From the NCBI GenBank assembly GCA_964624145.1, contig CAZUXT010000010.1, positions 1-64,000 of the forward strand: a stretch of 64,000 bases of DNA. The letters run 5' to 3'. Positions 51,047 to 58,862 of this stretch are shown one piece after another (the first letter of the stretch is position 1; each line of letters begins with the position of its first letter). Below the pieces are notes generated by a model. That model did no database searches, was not told the DNA's origin, and saw only the letters and a program-made list of their open reading frames with translations. A program made the position numbers and the translations under genes. Origin of the DNA: WJMT01 sp964624145. Its GTDB lineage: Bacteria > Acidobacteriota > Aminicenantia > Aminicenantales > Aminicenantaceae.

Positions 51047-53647
51047 ATGAAAAAACCTGATCCCCATCCACCAAAACTGGGCCAAAAACTGCTTTTCTCT
51101 TTAACCCACTATGAATCCGAATACTCTATCTCCGGAGACTGCGGAGAGGAATACAAGGAACGGGTAAAAGCACATGGGAAGTCTCGAGCCCTTGTGTGGT
51201 ACTGGGGACAGGTCGCCTATGCGCTGGCAGCCTCCTGCAGACTATCTTTATCCATAGGAGCTTCGATGTTTAAAAACTATCTTAAAATCACCTGGAGAAA
51301 TATTAAAAAGAATAAAGTTTATTCTTTTATCAATATCATGGGATTAGCCATTGGCATGGCTAGCTGTATCCTCATTTTTTTGTGGGTCCAAGATGAATTG
51401 AGCTTTGACCGGTTTCATGAAAATGCAGACCTAATATACAGGGTTGCCTTCTCCACATCAGAAGACGGATCACCCACCAATGCCAACGGATCTTATGGAG
51501 TTGGCCCGGCTCTCAAAAAGGACTTCCCTGAAGTCATGGAGACCATGCGCCTCCGTAAGATGGGACAGAATGTCAAAAGATATGTAGGATATAAGGACAA
51601 AAAATTCTATGAGTCCCGGTTCTTTTTCGCAGAGCCTACTCTTTTTACGGTTTTCGACTTTCCCTTTGTCAAAGGGGATGCAGCCACAGCTCTCAATAAG
51701 CCCAATTCACTGGTTTTGACCGAAGAAACAGCCAAAAAATACTTTGGGAATGAAGATCCCATTGGAAAGGTCATTGAAGCAGACCCATATAACGACGGAG
51801 AACTCATGCTCTTTCACATCACCGGAGTGGCAAAGGACGTTCCCCACAACTCCCACTTCCATTTTGATTTTCTGGCGTCTTATTCAAGCCTTAAGGAAGA
51901 CACTGAATCTTTTGATGGGTTTTACCAGCACTTCACATACGTACTCTTAAGCAACTCTGCTGCAGCTGGATCATTTAATGATAAACTGCTGGACTTCCTC
52001 CATCAACACTGGATGGAAGACCCCTGGTACACCCTCAGCCTTCAGCCCCTTCTGGATATCCATCTTCATTCCAGATTGAAATCAGAAATCGAACCTACAG
52101 GAAACATCATCTACGTTTATCTATTCACAGCTATTGCCCTGTTTGTACTGGTCATCGCGTGCATCAACTTCACCAATCTCACCACAGCCCGCGCAGTAAA
52201 AAGAGCAAGGGAGGTCGGGATCCGAAAAGTCGCAGGAGCCAGGAAAAACCAGCTCGTTAAACAGTTCCTCGGCGAATCCCTCTTGCTCAGCCTTATTTCA
52301 GCATTGGCCGCGGTTCTTATAATCCACATCGTTCTCCCTCCGTTCAACAGCCTTACAGGCAAGGAATTCTCTCTTTTCTCCCTTATGAATCCTTTATTTA
52401 TTCTGGGTATGGCAGCCATTGTCATGACTGTGGGATTTCTTTCGGGTATGTATCCGGCCTTTTTTCTCTCTTCTTTCCGCCCCGTAAACACCCTCAAATC
52501 ACGCTTTTCTCATTCATCCTCCGGCACTCTACTGCGCAAGGGGCTGGTGATCTTTCAGTTTTCTCTATCAATCGGAATTATCTTTGCCACACTGGTTGCC
52601 CATAAACAAATGACCTATATACAATCCCGGAACCTCGGTTATGACAGGGAACAGATCATGGTCATCCCGCTGAACAAAGACCTCAGGCAAAATTATGAGG
52701 CGGTCAGAAATGAGCTTTTGAAACACTCCGGAATTGAAAATACGGCCACATCCGCATTGGTCCCTACCAAAGGGAGTTATCATTTTTCTCTCCGGTTCGA
52801 AAACAGCGAGGAAAACATCGCTCAAGTTTTCTATTTTGTTGACAAGGACTTTGTTGATACCTACGGGCTTAAGCTATTGGCCGGAAGAAAAATCCAGAGT
52901 CCTATTTCAGAGGGAAGAACCATGGAGCTTTTAGTCAGTGAGCTTTCGATCAAGGAAGCCGGTTATTCTTCTCCTCAAGAAGCTGTCGGGAAAAGTTTTA
53001 CTATAAAAGAAGACCAAGGCTTTATCACCGGCGTTGTCAATGACATCAAAATCTATTCTCTCCATCGGCCTCAATATCCCATCAACTATGTGGTGACTCC
53101 TATCGACAAACATAACTATCTTTCCATACGAGTGCACTCGCAAAATATATCTGGCACTATCGCCTATCTTCAAAAAACATGGAAGGGTATGGTTCCCAAC
53201 TATCCTTTGGACTATTTCTTCCTGGATGCCAGTTTTGAGCAAATGCATGCGGATGATCAAAAAATGAGCCAGATCTTTTCTGTTTTTTCCGTTCTGGCTG
53301 TGTTTGTTGCCTGCCTGGGTCTTTTTGGACTGGCTGCCTACACAGCCCAACAAAAGACTAAGGAAATCGGAGTAAGGAAGATTCTGGGAGCTTCGCCATC
53401 CCATATCTATTTTCTCCTGTCACGGGAATTTCTCAAATGGGTGGTCCTGGCGAACATCATCGCCTGGCCTCTGGCCTATTATGCCATGCACCAGTGGCTT
53501 CAGAATTTTGCCTTCCGGATCTCTCCGAGTGTGTGGACCTTCATCTTTTCCGGCCTCATCGCCCTGGGAATCGCGCTTCTCACCATCAGCTATCAGGCCA
53601 TCAAAGCCGCCACTGCCAATCCTGTAGAGGCGCTGCGGTATGAATAG
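51047..53647 (+). CDS. FtsX/MacB-type permease with permease-prefix domain
   Basis: An 866-residue ABC-type permease. Residues 1-75 (HPPKLGQKLLFSLTHYESEY; GDCGEEYKERV) form a prefix domain typical of permeases paired with PadR regulators. After it comes the MacB layout: FKNYLKITWRNIKKNKVYSF, a large periplasmic core domain, three FtsX spans (about 365-500), a second periplasmic domain and spans at about 750-860 with TKEIGVRKILGAS. No ATPase gene is adjacent. It is probably an export or envelope-stress device using an ATPase encoded elsewhere. Confidence 0.93.
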   Translation: MKKPDPHPPKLGQKLLFSLTHYESEYSISGDCGEEYKERVKAHGKSRALVWYWGQVAYALAASCRLSLSIGASMFKNYLKITWRNIKKNKVYSFINIMGLAIGMASCILIFLWVQDELSFDRFHENADLIYRVAFSTSEDGSPTNANGSYGVGPALKKDFPEVMETMRLRKMGQNVKRYVGYKDKKFYESRFFFAEPTLFTVFDFPFVKGDAATALNKPNSLVLTEETAKKYFGNEDPIGKVIEADPYNDGELMLFHITGVAKDVPHNSHFHFDFLASYSSLKEDTESFDGFYQHFTYVLLSNSAAAGSFNDKLLDFLHQHWMEDPWYTLSLQPLLDIHLHSRLKSEIEPTGNIIYVYLFTAIALFVLVIACINFTNLTTARAVKRAREVGIRKVAGARKNQLVKQFLGESLLLSLISALAAVLIIHIVLPPFNSLTGKEFSLFSLMNPLFILGMAAIVMTVGFLSGMYPAFFLSSFRPVNTLKSRFSHSSSGTLLRKGLVIFQFSLSIGIIFATLVAHKQMTYIQSRNLGYDREQIMVIPLNKDLRQNYEAVRNELLKHSGIENTATSALVPTKGSYHFSLRFENSEENIAQVFYFVDKDFVDTYGLKLLAGRKIQSPISEGRTMELLVSELSIKEAGYSSPQEAVGKSFTIKEDQGFITGVVNDIKIYSLHRPQYPINYVVTPIDKHNYLSIRVHSQNISGTIAYLQKTWKGMVPNYPLDYFFLDASFEQMHADDQKMSQIFSVFSVLAVFVACLGLFGLAAYTAQQKTKEIGVRKILGASPSHIYFLLSREFLKWVVLANIIAWPLAYYAMHQWLQNFAFRISPSVWTFIFSGLIALGIALLTISYQAIKAATANPVEALRYE

Positions 53648-53691
53648 AAAGGCTCGCTATATGACATCCTTTCTCCTCTGCGGGTCTTTTC

Positions 53692-53721
53692 TTGACCATA
53701 TGTGTGTTTTGTGTGTATGAT
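53692..53721 (+). promoter_or_regulatory. Promoter, first of a matched pair
   Basis: TTGACC (53692-53697), an 18-base spacer ending GTGTG and TATGAT (53716-53721), continuing ATTCGATAAA. The same layout occurs at 56650-56679. It serves the LecA-like gene. Confidence 0.65.
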
Positions 53722-53755
53722 ATTCGATAAAATGGAGTAAGAAAAAGGAGGTCCA

Positions 53756-54247
53756 ATGAAGTACACAAAGATCATTTTGGTTGCGGCTCTGGTTTTCTGC
53801 GTCATCTTCGCCGTCTATGCACAAAAAAAACCTGTCCGTCCCAAGATCGAGAAAAAGGTCGTTGTCGTGAAAGGGAATAAGGACTGGACCAACACCGGAC
53901 TAAAGGTCGGGTCCGATGATAGGGTTATGATCACCGCAACGGGAAAGGTCTATTTCAGCGACCAACTCCAGGGAGCCAGTGTCGGCCCTGACGGGTGGCC
54001 CGGCAACTATGAAGAGGATTGGCCCGATGATTACGGTTATTGTTTCGATCCCCTTCCCGGAGTCAACCATGCGGCTCTCATTGCCAATATCGGAAGTGAT
54101 AACTTTTTTGTGGGAAAAACAAAAGCCTTCCATAACAAGGAGGGATTCCTCTATCTCGGCATCAATGACTGTACTTTTACAGGAGAGTTTTCCAATTCCG
54201 GGGAATTTTCCGCTGTCATAATGATCGAACGGGGGCCTAAAAAATAA
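53756..54247 (+). CDS. Exported LecA/PA-IL-like protein
   Basis: A 163-residue protein with a signal peptide (about 1-22, ending VYAQ). The rest fits the PA-IL (LecA) beta-sandwich pattern: TNTGLKVGSDDRVMITATGK, HAALIANIGSDNFFVGKT and GFLYLGINDCTFTGEFSNSG. LecA binds galactose through calcium, and the NDCTF/N-S-G part corresponds to the ligand loop. Binding is plausible but unproven. An AAGGAGGT ribosome site precedes the ATG. Confidence 0.75.
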   Translation: MKYTKIILVAALVFCVIFAVYAQKKPVRPKIEKKVVVVKGNKDWTNTGLKVGSDDRVMITATGKVYFSDQLQGASVGPDGWPGNYEEDWPDDYGYCFDPLPGVNHAALIANIGSDNFFVGKTKAFHNKEGFLYLGINDCTFTGEFSNSGEFSAVIMIERGPKK

Positions 54248-54289
54248 GCCCATTGACAAAAATTCTTCCTGCCTCTCTTAAATGGCCCA

Positions 54290-54382
54290 TTTAGGGGGCT
54301 AAAAGTACCGTTTAAGCAGATGAAAAGGCGCTTTTTTCAACCTAACTTAATTATTATCAATAATTTGCCATGGTCTGACCCC
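54290..54382 (+). repeat. ~92 bp dispersed repeat, copy A
   Basis: It shares with 61379-61470 the blocks GTTTAAG/ATTTAAG, AAAAGGC, TAACTTA, TATTATC, ATAATTT and the end TGGTCTGACCCC in the same order and spacing. TGGTCTGACC ends of this kind are familiar from REP-like elements of tyrosine transposases; no transposase is nearby. It lies just before the DUF5916 gene. Confidence 0.6.
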
Positions 54383-54409
54383 AATAAACAAACAATTACT
54401 AAAATTGAG

Positions 54410-56590
54410 ATGAATAAGCCAACGAGAATCGATAAAACGACCCTATTCTTATTCGTTTTTATACTACTTGGGCTTTCCGGTCTTTATGCCAAGGACCAAA
54501 AACACCTAGAACCGCTTATTCCTTATAAAACAGACGAACCTCCGGTCATCGATGGAAAACTGGATGACCCGGTCTGGATAAAAGCCCCTAATGAGAGCGG
54601 ATTTATCACTTATACTCCAGATTACGGCAAACCCATGGCCGATGATACTGTTGTCTATTATGCCTATGACCCAGAGAATCTCTATTTTGCGTTCCGCTGC
54701 TTTGACAGCGAACCTAACAAAATCAAGGCTTCAGTAAGCGCTAGAGACAAGATTAGCCCTGATGACTGGATATGCATAAACCTGGACACCTTCAACGACC
54801 ATCAATCTTTGTATGCGATCTACGTCAATCCATTCGGTGTTCAGATGGACTCCCGATTCGAGGGCGGGGATGAGGACTTTACCGTTGACATTGTATGGTA
54901 CAGCGCCGGATTAATAGATGAACAGGGTTATTCCATTGAGGTTCGGATCCCTTTCAAGAGCCTCCGCTTAAGCCATACAAAACCAGTGGTTATGGGCGTC
55001 ATCTTCGAGAGAATGATAAGCCGGAGAACGCAGGCCGGGACTTATCCGGAGTTTGACCCAGCCGTCGGACCGAACTTTCTTACCCAAACAAGACCTCTGG
55101 TCTTTGAGGACATAAAACACTACACACTGATTGAGGTCCTGCCAGCTGTGACCTACAGCCAAACAAGTGAGGCTGAGGCCGGAAAACTGACATCAAAAGG
55201 AGGAGAAGGAGACCTCAGCCTGACCGCCAAATACGGCATCACATCACGTCTTGTTTTTGACGGCACATACAACCCGGATTTTAGCCAAGTAGAGGCAGAT
55301 GCCGGCCAGGTCGACTTCAACCTTCGATATGCCCTGTATTATCCGGAAAAACGCCCTTTCTTCCTTGAGGGATTGGAAAAATTCAATTTCGGAGGCAGTC
55401 ATTCCGGTGATCCCCTCGGGGAGGTGGTGCACACAAGAACTATTGTGAATCCGATCTTGGGTTTCAAGCTGAACGGGAAGATCGGCCCAAAAGATACCAT
55501 CGCATCCATTTATGCCCTTGATGACCTTTCAGAGTACGCAACAGACGAAAGGGCCCACTTTGGGATTTTTCGGTATAAAAGGTCTTTGGCAGAAGACGGA
55601 TTTATTGGAGGATTTTACACAGGAAGGGAAAGAACAAGCGGATTTAACCGTGTTGCTGGCGCTGACGGCCAGTTCCGAATCAATCCTTCCAGCATCCTTG
55701 GCTTTTACACCTTCTTCAGCCAGACTAAACCTGATGAAGAGCAAACCAGAAAGGACGGGCACGCCCTCAGTTTGCACTATTACTCCAGCACCCGCAACTG
55801 GATTGTCATGGCCGGACTTCAGGATATATCAAAGGATTTCCAGACGGAAACAGGCTATTTGACACGCAACGGGCTGACTTGGTTCCGCTCCGGAATTGTC
55901 CGTATGTTCTATCCCAAATCAAAGTTTCTTCTCCGCATTGATCCATTGGTGCATTTCTTCCTGACCAGGGACAAATTCAGCCGTCTCTATGAATCTTACA
56001 GCTCATTTGATATCCGGTTCCTATTCAGCCGCAGTTCTTATATAATCATAGGAGGACTGTATGCCACAGAAATCTATCTCGGAGAAAAATTCGACGTCAG
56101 CCGTTTCCGTCTGAATGCAAGCAGCAACATCACTAAATCCTTTACCCTTAGTGCTTCTTACTACTATCATGGAAAAATCCGGTATTTATCTGATCCTTAT
56201 CAAGGGCAAGGAAACGATGCTTCCCTATCAATGAAGTTTTTGCCTTCCGAGAACCTGCACCTGGAACTCAGCGTCCTTTACTCTGATTTCTTCCGCCGAC
56301 CTGACATGCAGAAAGAATACGACTATATGATCATCCGCAGTAAAAACACGTACCAGGTAAACAGATATCTCTTTTTCCGCGCCATTTTTGAGTACAATTC
56401 TTTCCATAAAACGCTTTTGACCGATTTTCTCGCCTCCTTCACCTACATCCCGGGAACTGTTATCCACGTAGGCTATGGTTCGTTTTATGAAAAACTGGAA
56501 TGGAGAGACGGAATAGAAAGACCTTCAGACAATTTTCTGGAAACAAGGCGGGGCTTTTTCTTCAAGGCTTCCTATTTATGGAGGTTCTGA
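54410..56590 (+). CDS. DUF5916 protein with CBM9-like domain (outer-membrane type)
   Basis: About 726 residues. I start at ATG 54410 (MNKPTRIDKTTLFLFVFILL), which gives a signal peptide; the frame is open to 54320, but that part is the dispersed repeat. Residues about 30-215 form a CBM9-like sandwich (PPVIDGKLDDPVWIKAP). The rest is beta-strand rich with alternating polar and apolar residues, as in an outer-membrane barrel, and ends with the aromatic SYLWRF. DVNFNLRYALYYPEKRPFFLEG-type wording (YYPEKRPFFLEG at about 345) is the family hallmark. The function is unknown. The ribosome site is weak. Confidence 0.87.
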   Translation: MNKPTRIDKTTLFLFVFILLGLSGLYAKDQKHLEPLIPYKTDEPPVIDGKLDDPVWIKAPNESGFITYTPDYGKPMADDTVVYYAYDPENLYFAFRCFDSEPNKIKASVSARDKISPDDWICINLDTFNDHQSLYAIYVNPFGVQMDSRFEGGDEDFTVDIVWYSAGLIDEQGYSIEVRIPFKSLRLSHTKPVVMGVIFERMISRRTQAGTYPEFDPAVGPNFLTQTRPLVFEDIKHYTLIEVLPAVTYSQTSEAEAGKLTSKGGEGDLSLTAKYGITSRLVFDGTYNPDFSQVEADAGQVDFNLRYALYYPEKRPFFLEGLEKFNFGGSHSGDPLGEVVHTRTIVNPILGFKLNGKIGPKDTIASIYALDDLSEYATDERAHFGIFRYKRSLAEDGFIGGFYTGRERTSGFNRVAGADGQFRINPSSILGFYTFFSQTKPDEEQTRKDGHALSLHYYSSTRNWIVMAGLQDISKDFQTETGYLTRNGLTWFRSGIVRMFYPKSKFLLRIDPLVHFFLTRDKFSRLYESYSSFDIRFLFSRSSYIIIGGLYATEIYLGEKFDVSRFRLNASSNITKSFTLSASYYYHGKIRYLSDPYQGQGNDASLSMKFLPSENLHLELSVLYSDFFRRPDMQKEYDYMIIRSKNTYQVNRYLFFRAIFEYNSFHKTLLTDFLASFTYIPGTVIHVGYGSFYEKLEWRDGIERPSDNFLETRRGFFFKASYLWRF

Positions 56591-56649
56591 GGTCCTTTTT
56601 CCCTATACGCATCCTTTTATGATATTCTCCTCTTTCTGTCGGTTTCTTG

Positions 56650-56679
56650 TTGACCGGACGTAATTTTTGTGTGTATTAT
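56650..56679 (+). promoter_or_regulatory. Promoter, second of a matched pair
   Basis: TTGACC (56650-56655), an 18-base spacer ending TTTGTGTG and TATTAT (56674-56679), continuing ATTCGATAAA. It matches the promoter at 53692 over about 60 bases, including an upstream CTCCTCT block. It serves the methyltransferase/protease pair. Confidence 0.65.
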
Positions 56680-56797
56680 ATTCGATAAATTCGCTTAGAG
56701 GGCGAAAATTTAATGAAATCGGGGAAAAATGAGCCATAACAGAAAAACTAAATCCTTATCTTTGTATATAGGAGTTAATTAAGGAGGTACTAATAAA

Positions 56798-57427
56798 ATG
56801 AACAACCAGAAGGAAAAGCTCTCACAACCTGGGCTGCCCAGAGGATTTGTTGGCTGGATTGTTGCTTGGATGATGCCGCTGCCTCACAGCATAATATATA
56901 GGCGTGTATCCAAGGTCCTTAACTTGCAGCCTGAAGATGACATCATTGATATTGCCTGCGGGAGCGGATATTTCCTCAAAAGATATGCATCTCACGTTCA
57001 TAGTGTGGCCGGCCTTGATCTTTCTCATATCCAGGTTAAAATGGCAAAACGCAAACTCAGAAAGCGTATTGCCGAAGGAACAGCAGAGATTATGCAGGGC
57101 AATGCATCGCAACTTCCCTGGAATGATAACAGGTTCAGTGTCGCTACCACAATGGGTAGTTTCATCGGATTTCCTAAACCTTTAGAGTCATTAAAGGAAA
57201 TATATCGCGTGCTGCGCCCTGGAGGACGAACAGTCGTTAGCATAGAGTACAATGCTGAAGACGGAAAGGACCATTCGAAGGAGGTTGAAAAACATGGGAT
57301 GCATGTCTGGACTGAAGACCAGGTTCGGACGATGATGAAAGATGCTGGATTTTCAGAGATTTCCATCACCTATGACAAAGGACTTGGGATGTCTCATATG
57401 ATGTTCGCGTGTGGGATGAAAAAATAG
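56798..57427 (+). CDS. Class I SAM-dependent methyltransferase
   Basis: A 209-residue protein with a UbiE/Methyltransf_11-like fold. The SAM loop DIACGSGYFLKRY is at about 50-62, then GLDLSHIQVKMAK. GNASQLPWNDNRF is motif II, and IYRVLRPGGRTVVSIEY is the late motif. A near-perfect AAGGAGGT ribosome site lies before the ATG. The subtilase lipoprotein gene follows after three bases. The substrate is unknown, and the N-terminal PLPHSIIYRRVSKVLNL is not diagnostic. Confidence 0.9.
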   Translation: MNNQKEKLSQPGLPRGFVGWIVAWMMPLPHSIIYRRVSKVLNLQPEDDIIDIACGSGYFLKRYASHVHSVAGLDLSHIQVKMAKRKLRKRIAEGTAEIMQGNASQLPWNDNRFSVATTMGSFIGFPKPLESLKEIYRVLRPGGRTVVSIEYNAEDGKDHSKEVEKHGMHVWTEDQVRTMMKDAGFSEISITYDKGLGMSHMMFACGMKK

Positions 57428-57430
57428 AAA

Positions 57431-58834
57431 ATGACCAAAAGACGGCGCAGATTTTTTTCCTTTATACTGATTTTTCTTTTATCATGTTCTTTTCTCCCTC
57501 CACAACAAAAAATGGACTCCAAATCATTCAACCAGATTTATAAGCGCGGAAAAGCCTACTTTTATAAAGCCCTCGAAAAGTACGCTCCAGAGTTTGAACT
57601 CGACCCAAAAGATGAAAAAGCACTCAGAGAAGCTGAGAAAAAATTTCCGAGATTATACAACCATTTGATGAACTTTTATTTCCACGCGGAGTCAAGCGAA
57701 AGAACAGAAGAAGGGAAGTTCCCCTCATTCATATTGAGCCTTTCTGTGAATATGGCCAAAGAGCTGCTGCAGTCTGTCTCCCTAAAGTACCTCCAAAAAG
57801 ACCCATCTCCTCTGAATTCAATCCTGATATCAGCCGGATACTATTCAAGAAAAAACATTCCTGATTTCAGAATGTTTTTCAGATCCATGTCCCGGGTTCT
57901 CCGATCTCAATGGACGCTTGATGAGGCAAACCTAAGAAAAGCCCACAAAAGGACAAAAGGAGAAGGAATCACTATTGCCGTTGTTGATTCCGGTGTCGAT
58001 TCGACCATCAAAGAAATCAACGCCAATATTGGAAAATGGAAAAACTTTTTAGATGCCTCTAAACCTATAAACGATAAAGGCAGATTCCCCTATGACTGGG
58101 GAGGCCACGGCACATCTGTCGCAACCTTGATCTACCAGGCAGCTCCTAGGGCTAAAACAATGGTCATAAAAATTCATGATAACGTACAGATGCACACGGT
58201 GCCTCCCAGCAGATGGACCTGGTATCTTGTCTCATCAGGGATCATATGGGCCGTGCAGAATGGAGCGGACATCATAAGCCTCAGTGTGTCGGTAAACAAA
58301 GATCTTGAGCCAATCAAAAAAGCCTGCAAGCTGGGCTGGGAAAAAAATGTAATCTTGATCACTCCAATGGGAAATGCTTTTGAAGAAAATGATGAAAACT
58401 CGGTTTTTTACCCGGCTTCCTATCCCTGGACCATAGCCGTTGGTGGAGTTGAAAAAAAAGACGGAACTCTCAGTGTCTGGGAATTCTCTTCTTCCGGAGA
58501 TTATATCGATGTCGTAGCCCCGGCATCCGGAATCATAGGTGAAACTCCATCCTATATAGAAGACCCGGGCCCTCCTAAGATTTTTTACGGGAACTCATTA
58601 GCCGTCCCCATAGTGGCCGGAGCGGCCGCTCTGGTTCTCTCAAGCATGGATGAAAAAACAAAAGAAGAGCTGAAAAAAGAACCGGGAAAACTGGTTGAGA
58701 CCATAAGGCAGATTCTGAGAGAATCCTCATCCAATGAAAAACTGGGCTTCAGTAAGCCAAATCCTGTATCAGGTTATGGGCTCATAGATGGTGACAAGGC
58801 AGTGCGTCTGGCTAAACGCTTAACGATTGACTGA
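57431..58834 (+). CDS. Subtilisin-like (S8) serine protease, lipoprotein
   Basis: A 467-residue protein. The N-terminus ends in LLSC with the lipidated cysteine at about 19. A helical propeptide-like region (about 25-170) precedes the S8 domain. The triad is D186 (VVDSGVD), H226 (GGHGTS) and S389 (GNSLAVP), with the oxyanion N315. The Ser motif GNSLAVP departs slightly from GTSMAxP. It would be anchored on the periplasmic side. It is co-transcribed with the methyltransferase gene. Confidence 0.92.
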   Translation: MTKRRRRFFSFILIFLLSCSFLPPQQKMDSKSFNQIYKRGKAYFYKALEKYAPEFELDPKDEKALREAEKKFPRLYNHLMNFYFHAESSERTEEGKFPSFILSLSVNMAKELLQSVSLKYLQKDPSPLNSILISAGYYSRKNIPDFRMFFRSMSRVLRSQWTLDEANLRKAHKRTKGEGITIAVVDSGVDSTIKEINANIGKWKNFLDASKPINDKGRFPYDWGGHGTSVATLIYQAAPRAKTMVIKIHDNVQMHTVPPSRWTWYLVSSGIIWAVQNGADIISLSVSVNKDLEPIKKACKLGWEKNVILITPMGNAFEENDENSVFYPASYPWTIAVGGVEKKDGTLSVWEFSSSGDYIDVVAPASGIIGETPSYIEDPGPPKIFYGNSLAVPIVAGAAALVLSSMDEKTKEELKKEPGKLVETIRQILRESSSNEKLGFSKPNPVSGYGLIDGDKAVRLAKRLTID

Positions 58835-58862
58835 TACCAGGAACCAAAATCCACCCAAATAT

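Noticed and set aside
54320..54409. 30-codon extension of the DUF5916 protein
   Set aside because: The extension is encoded by the dispersed 92 bp repeat, and the signal peptide begins at 54410.
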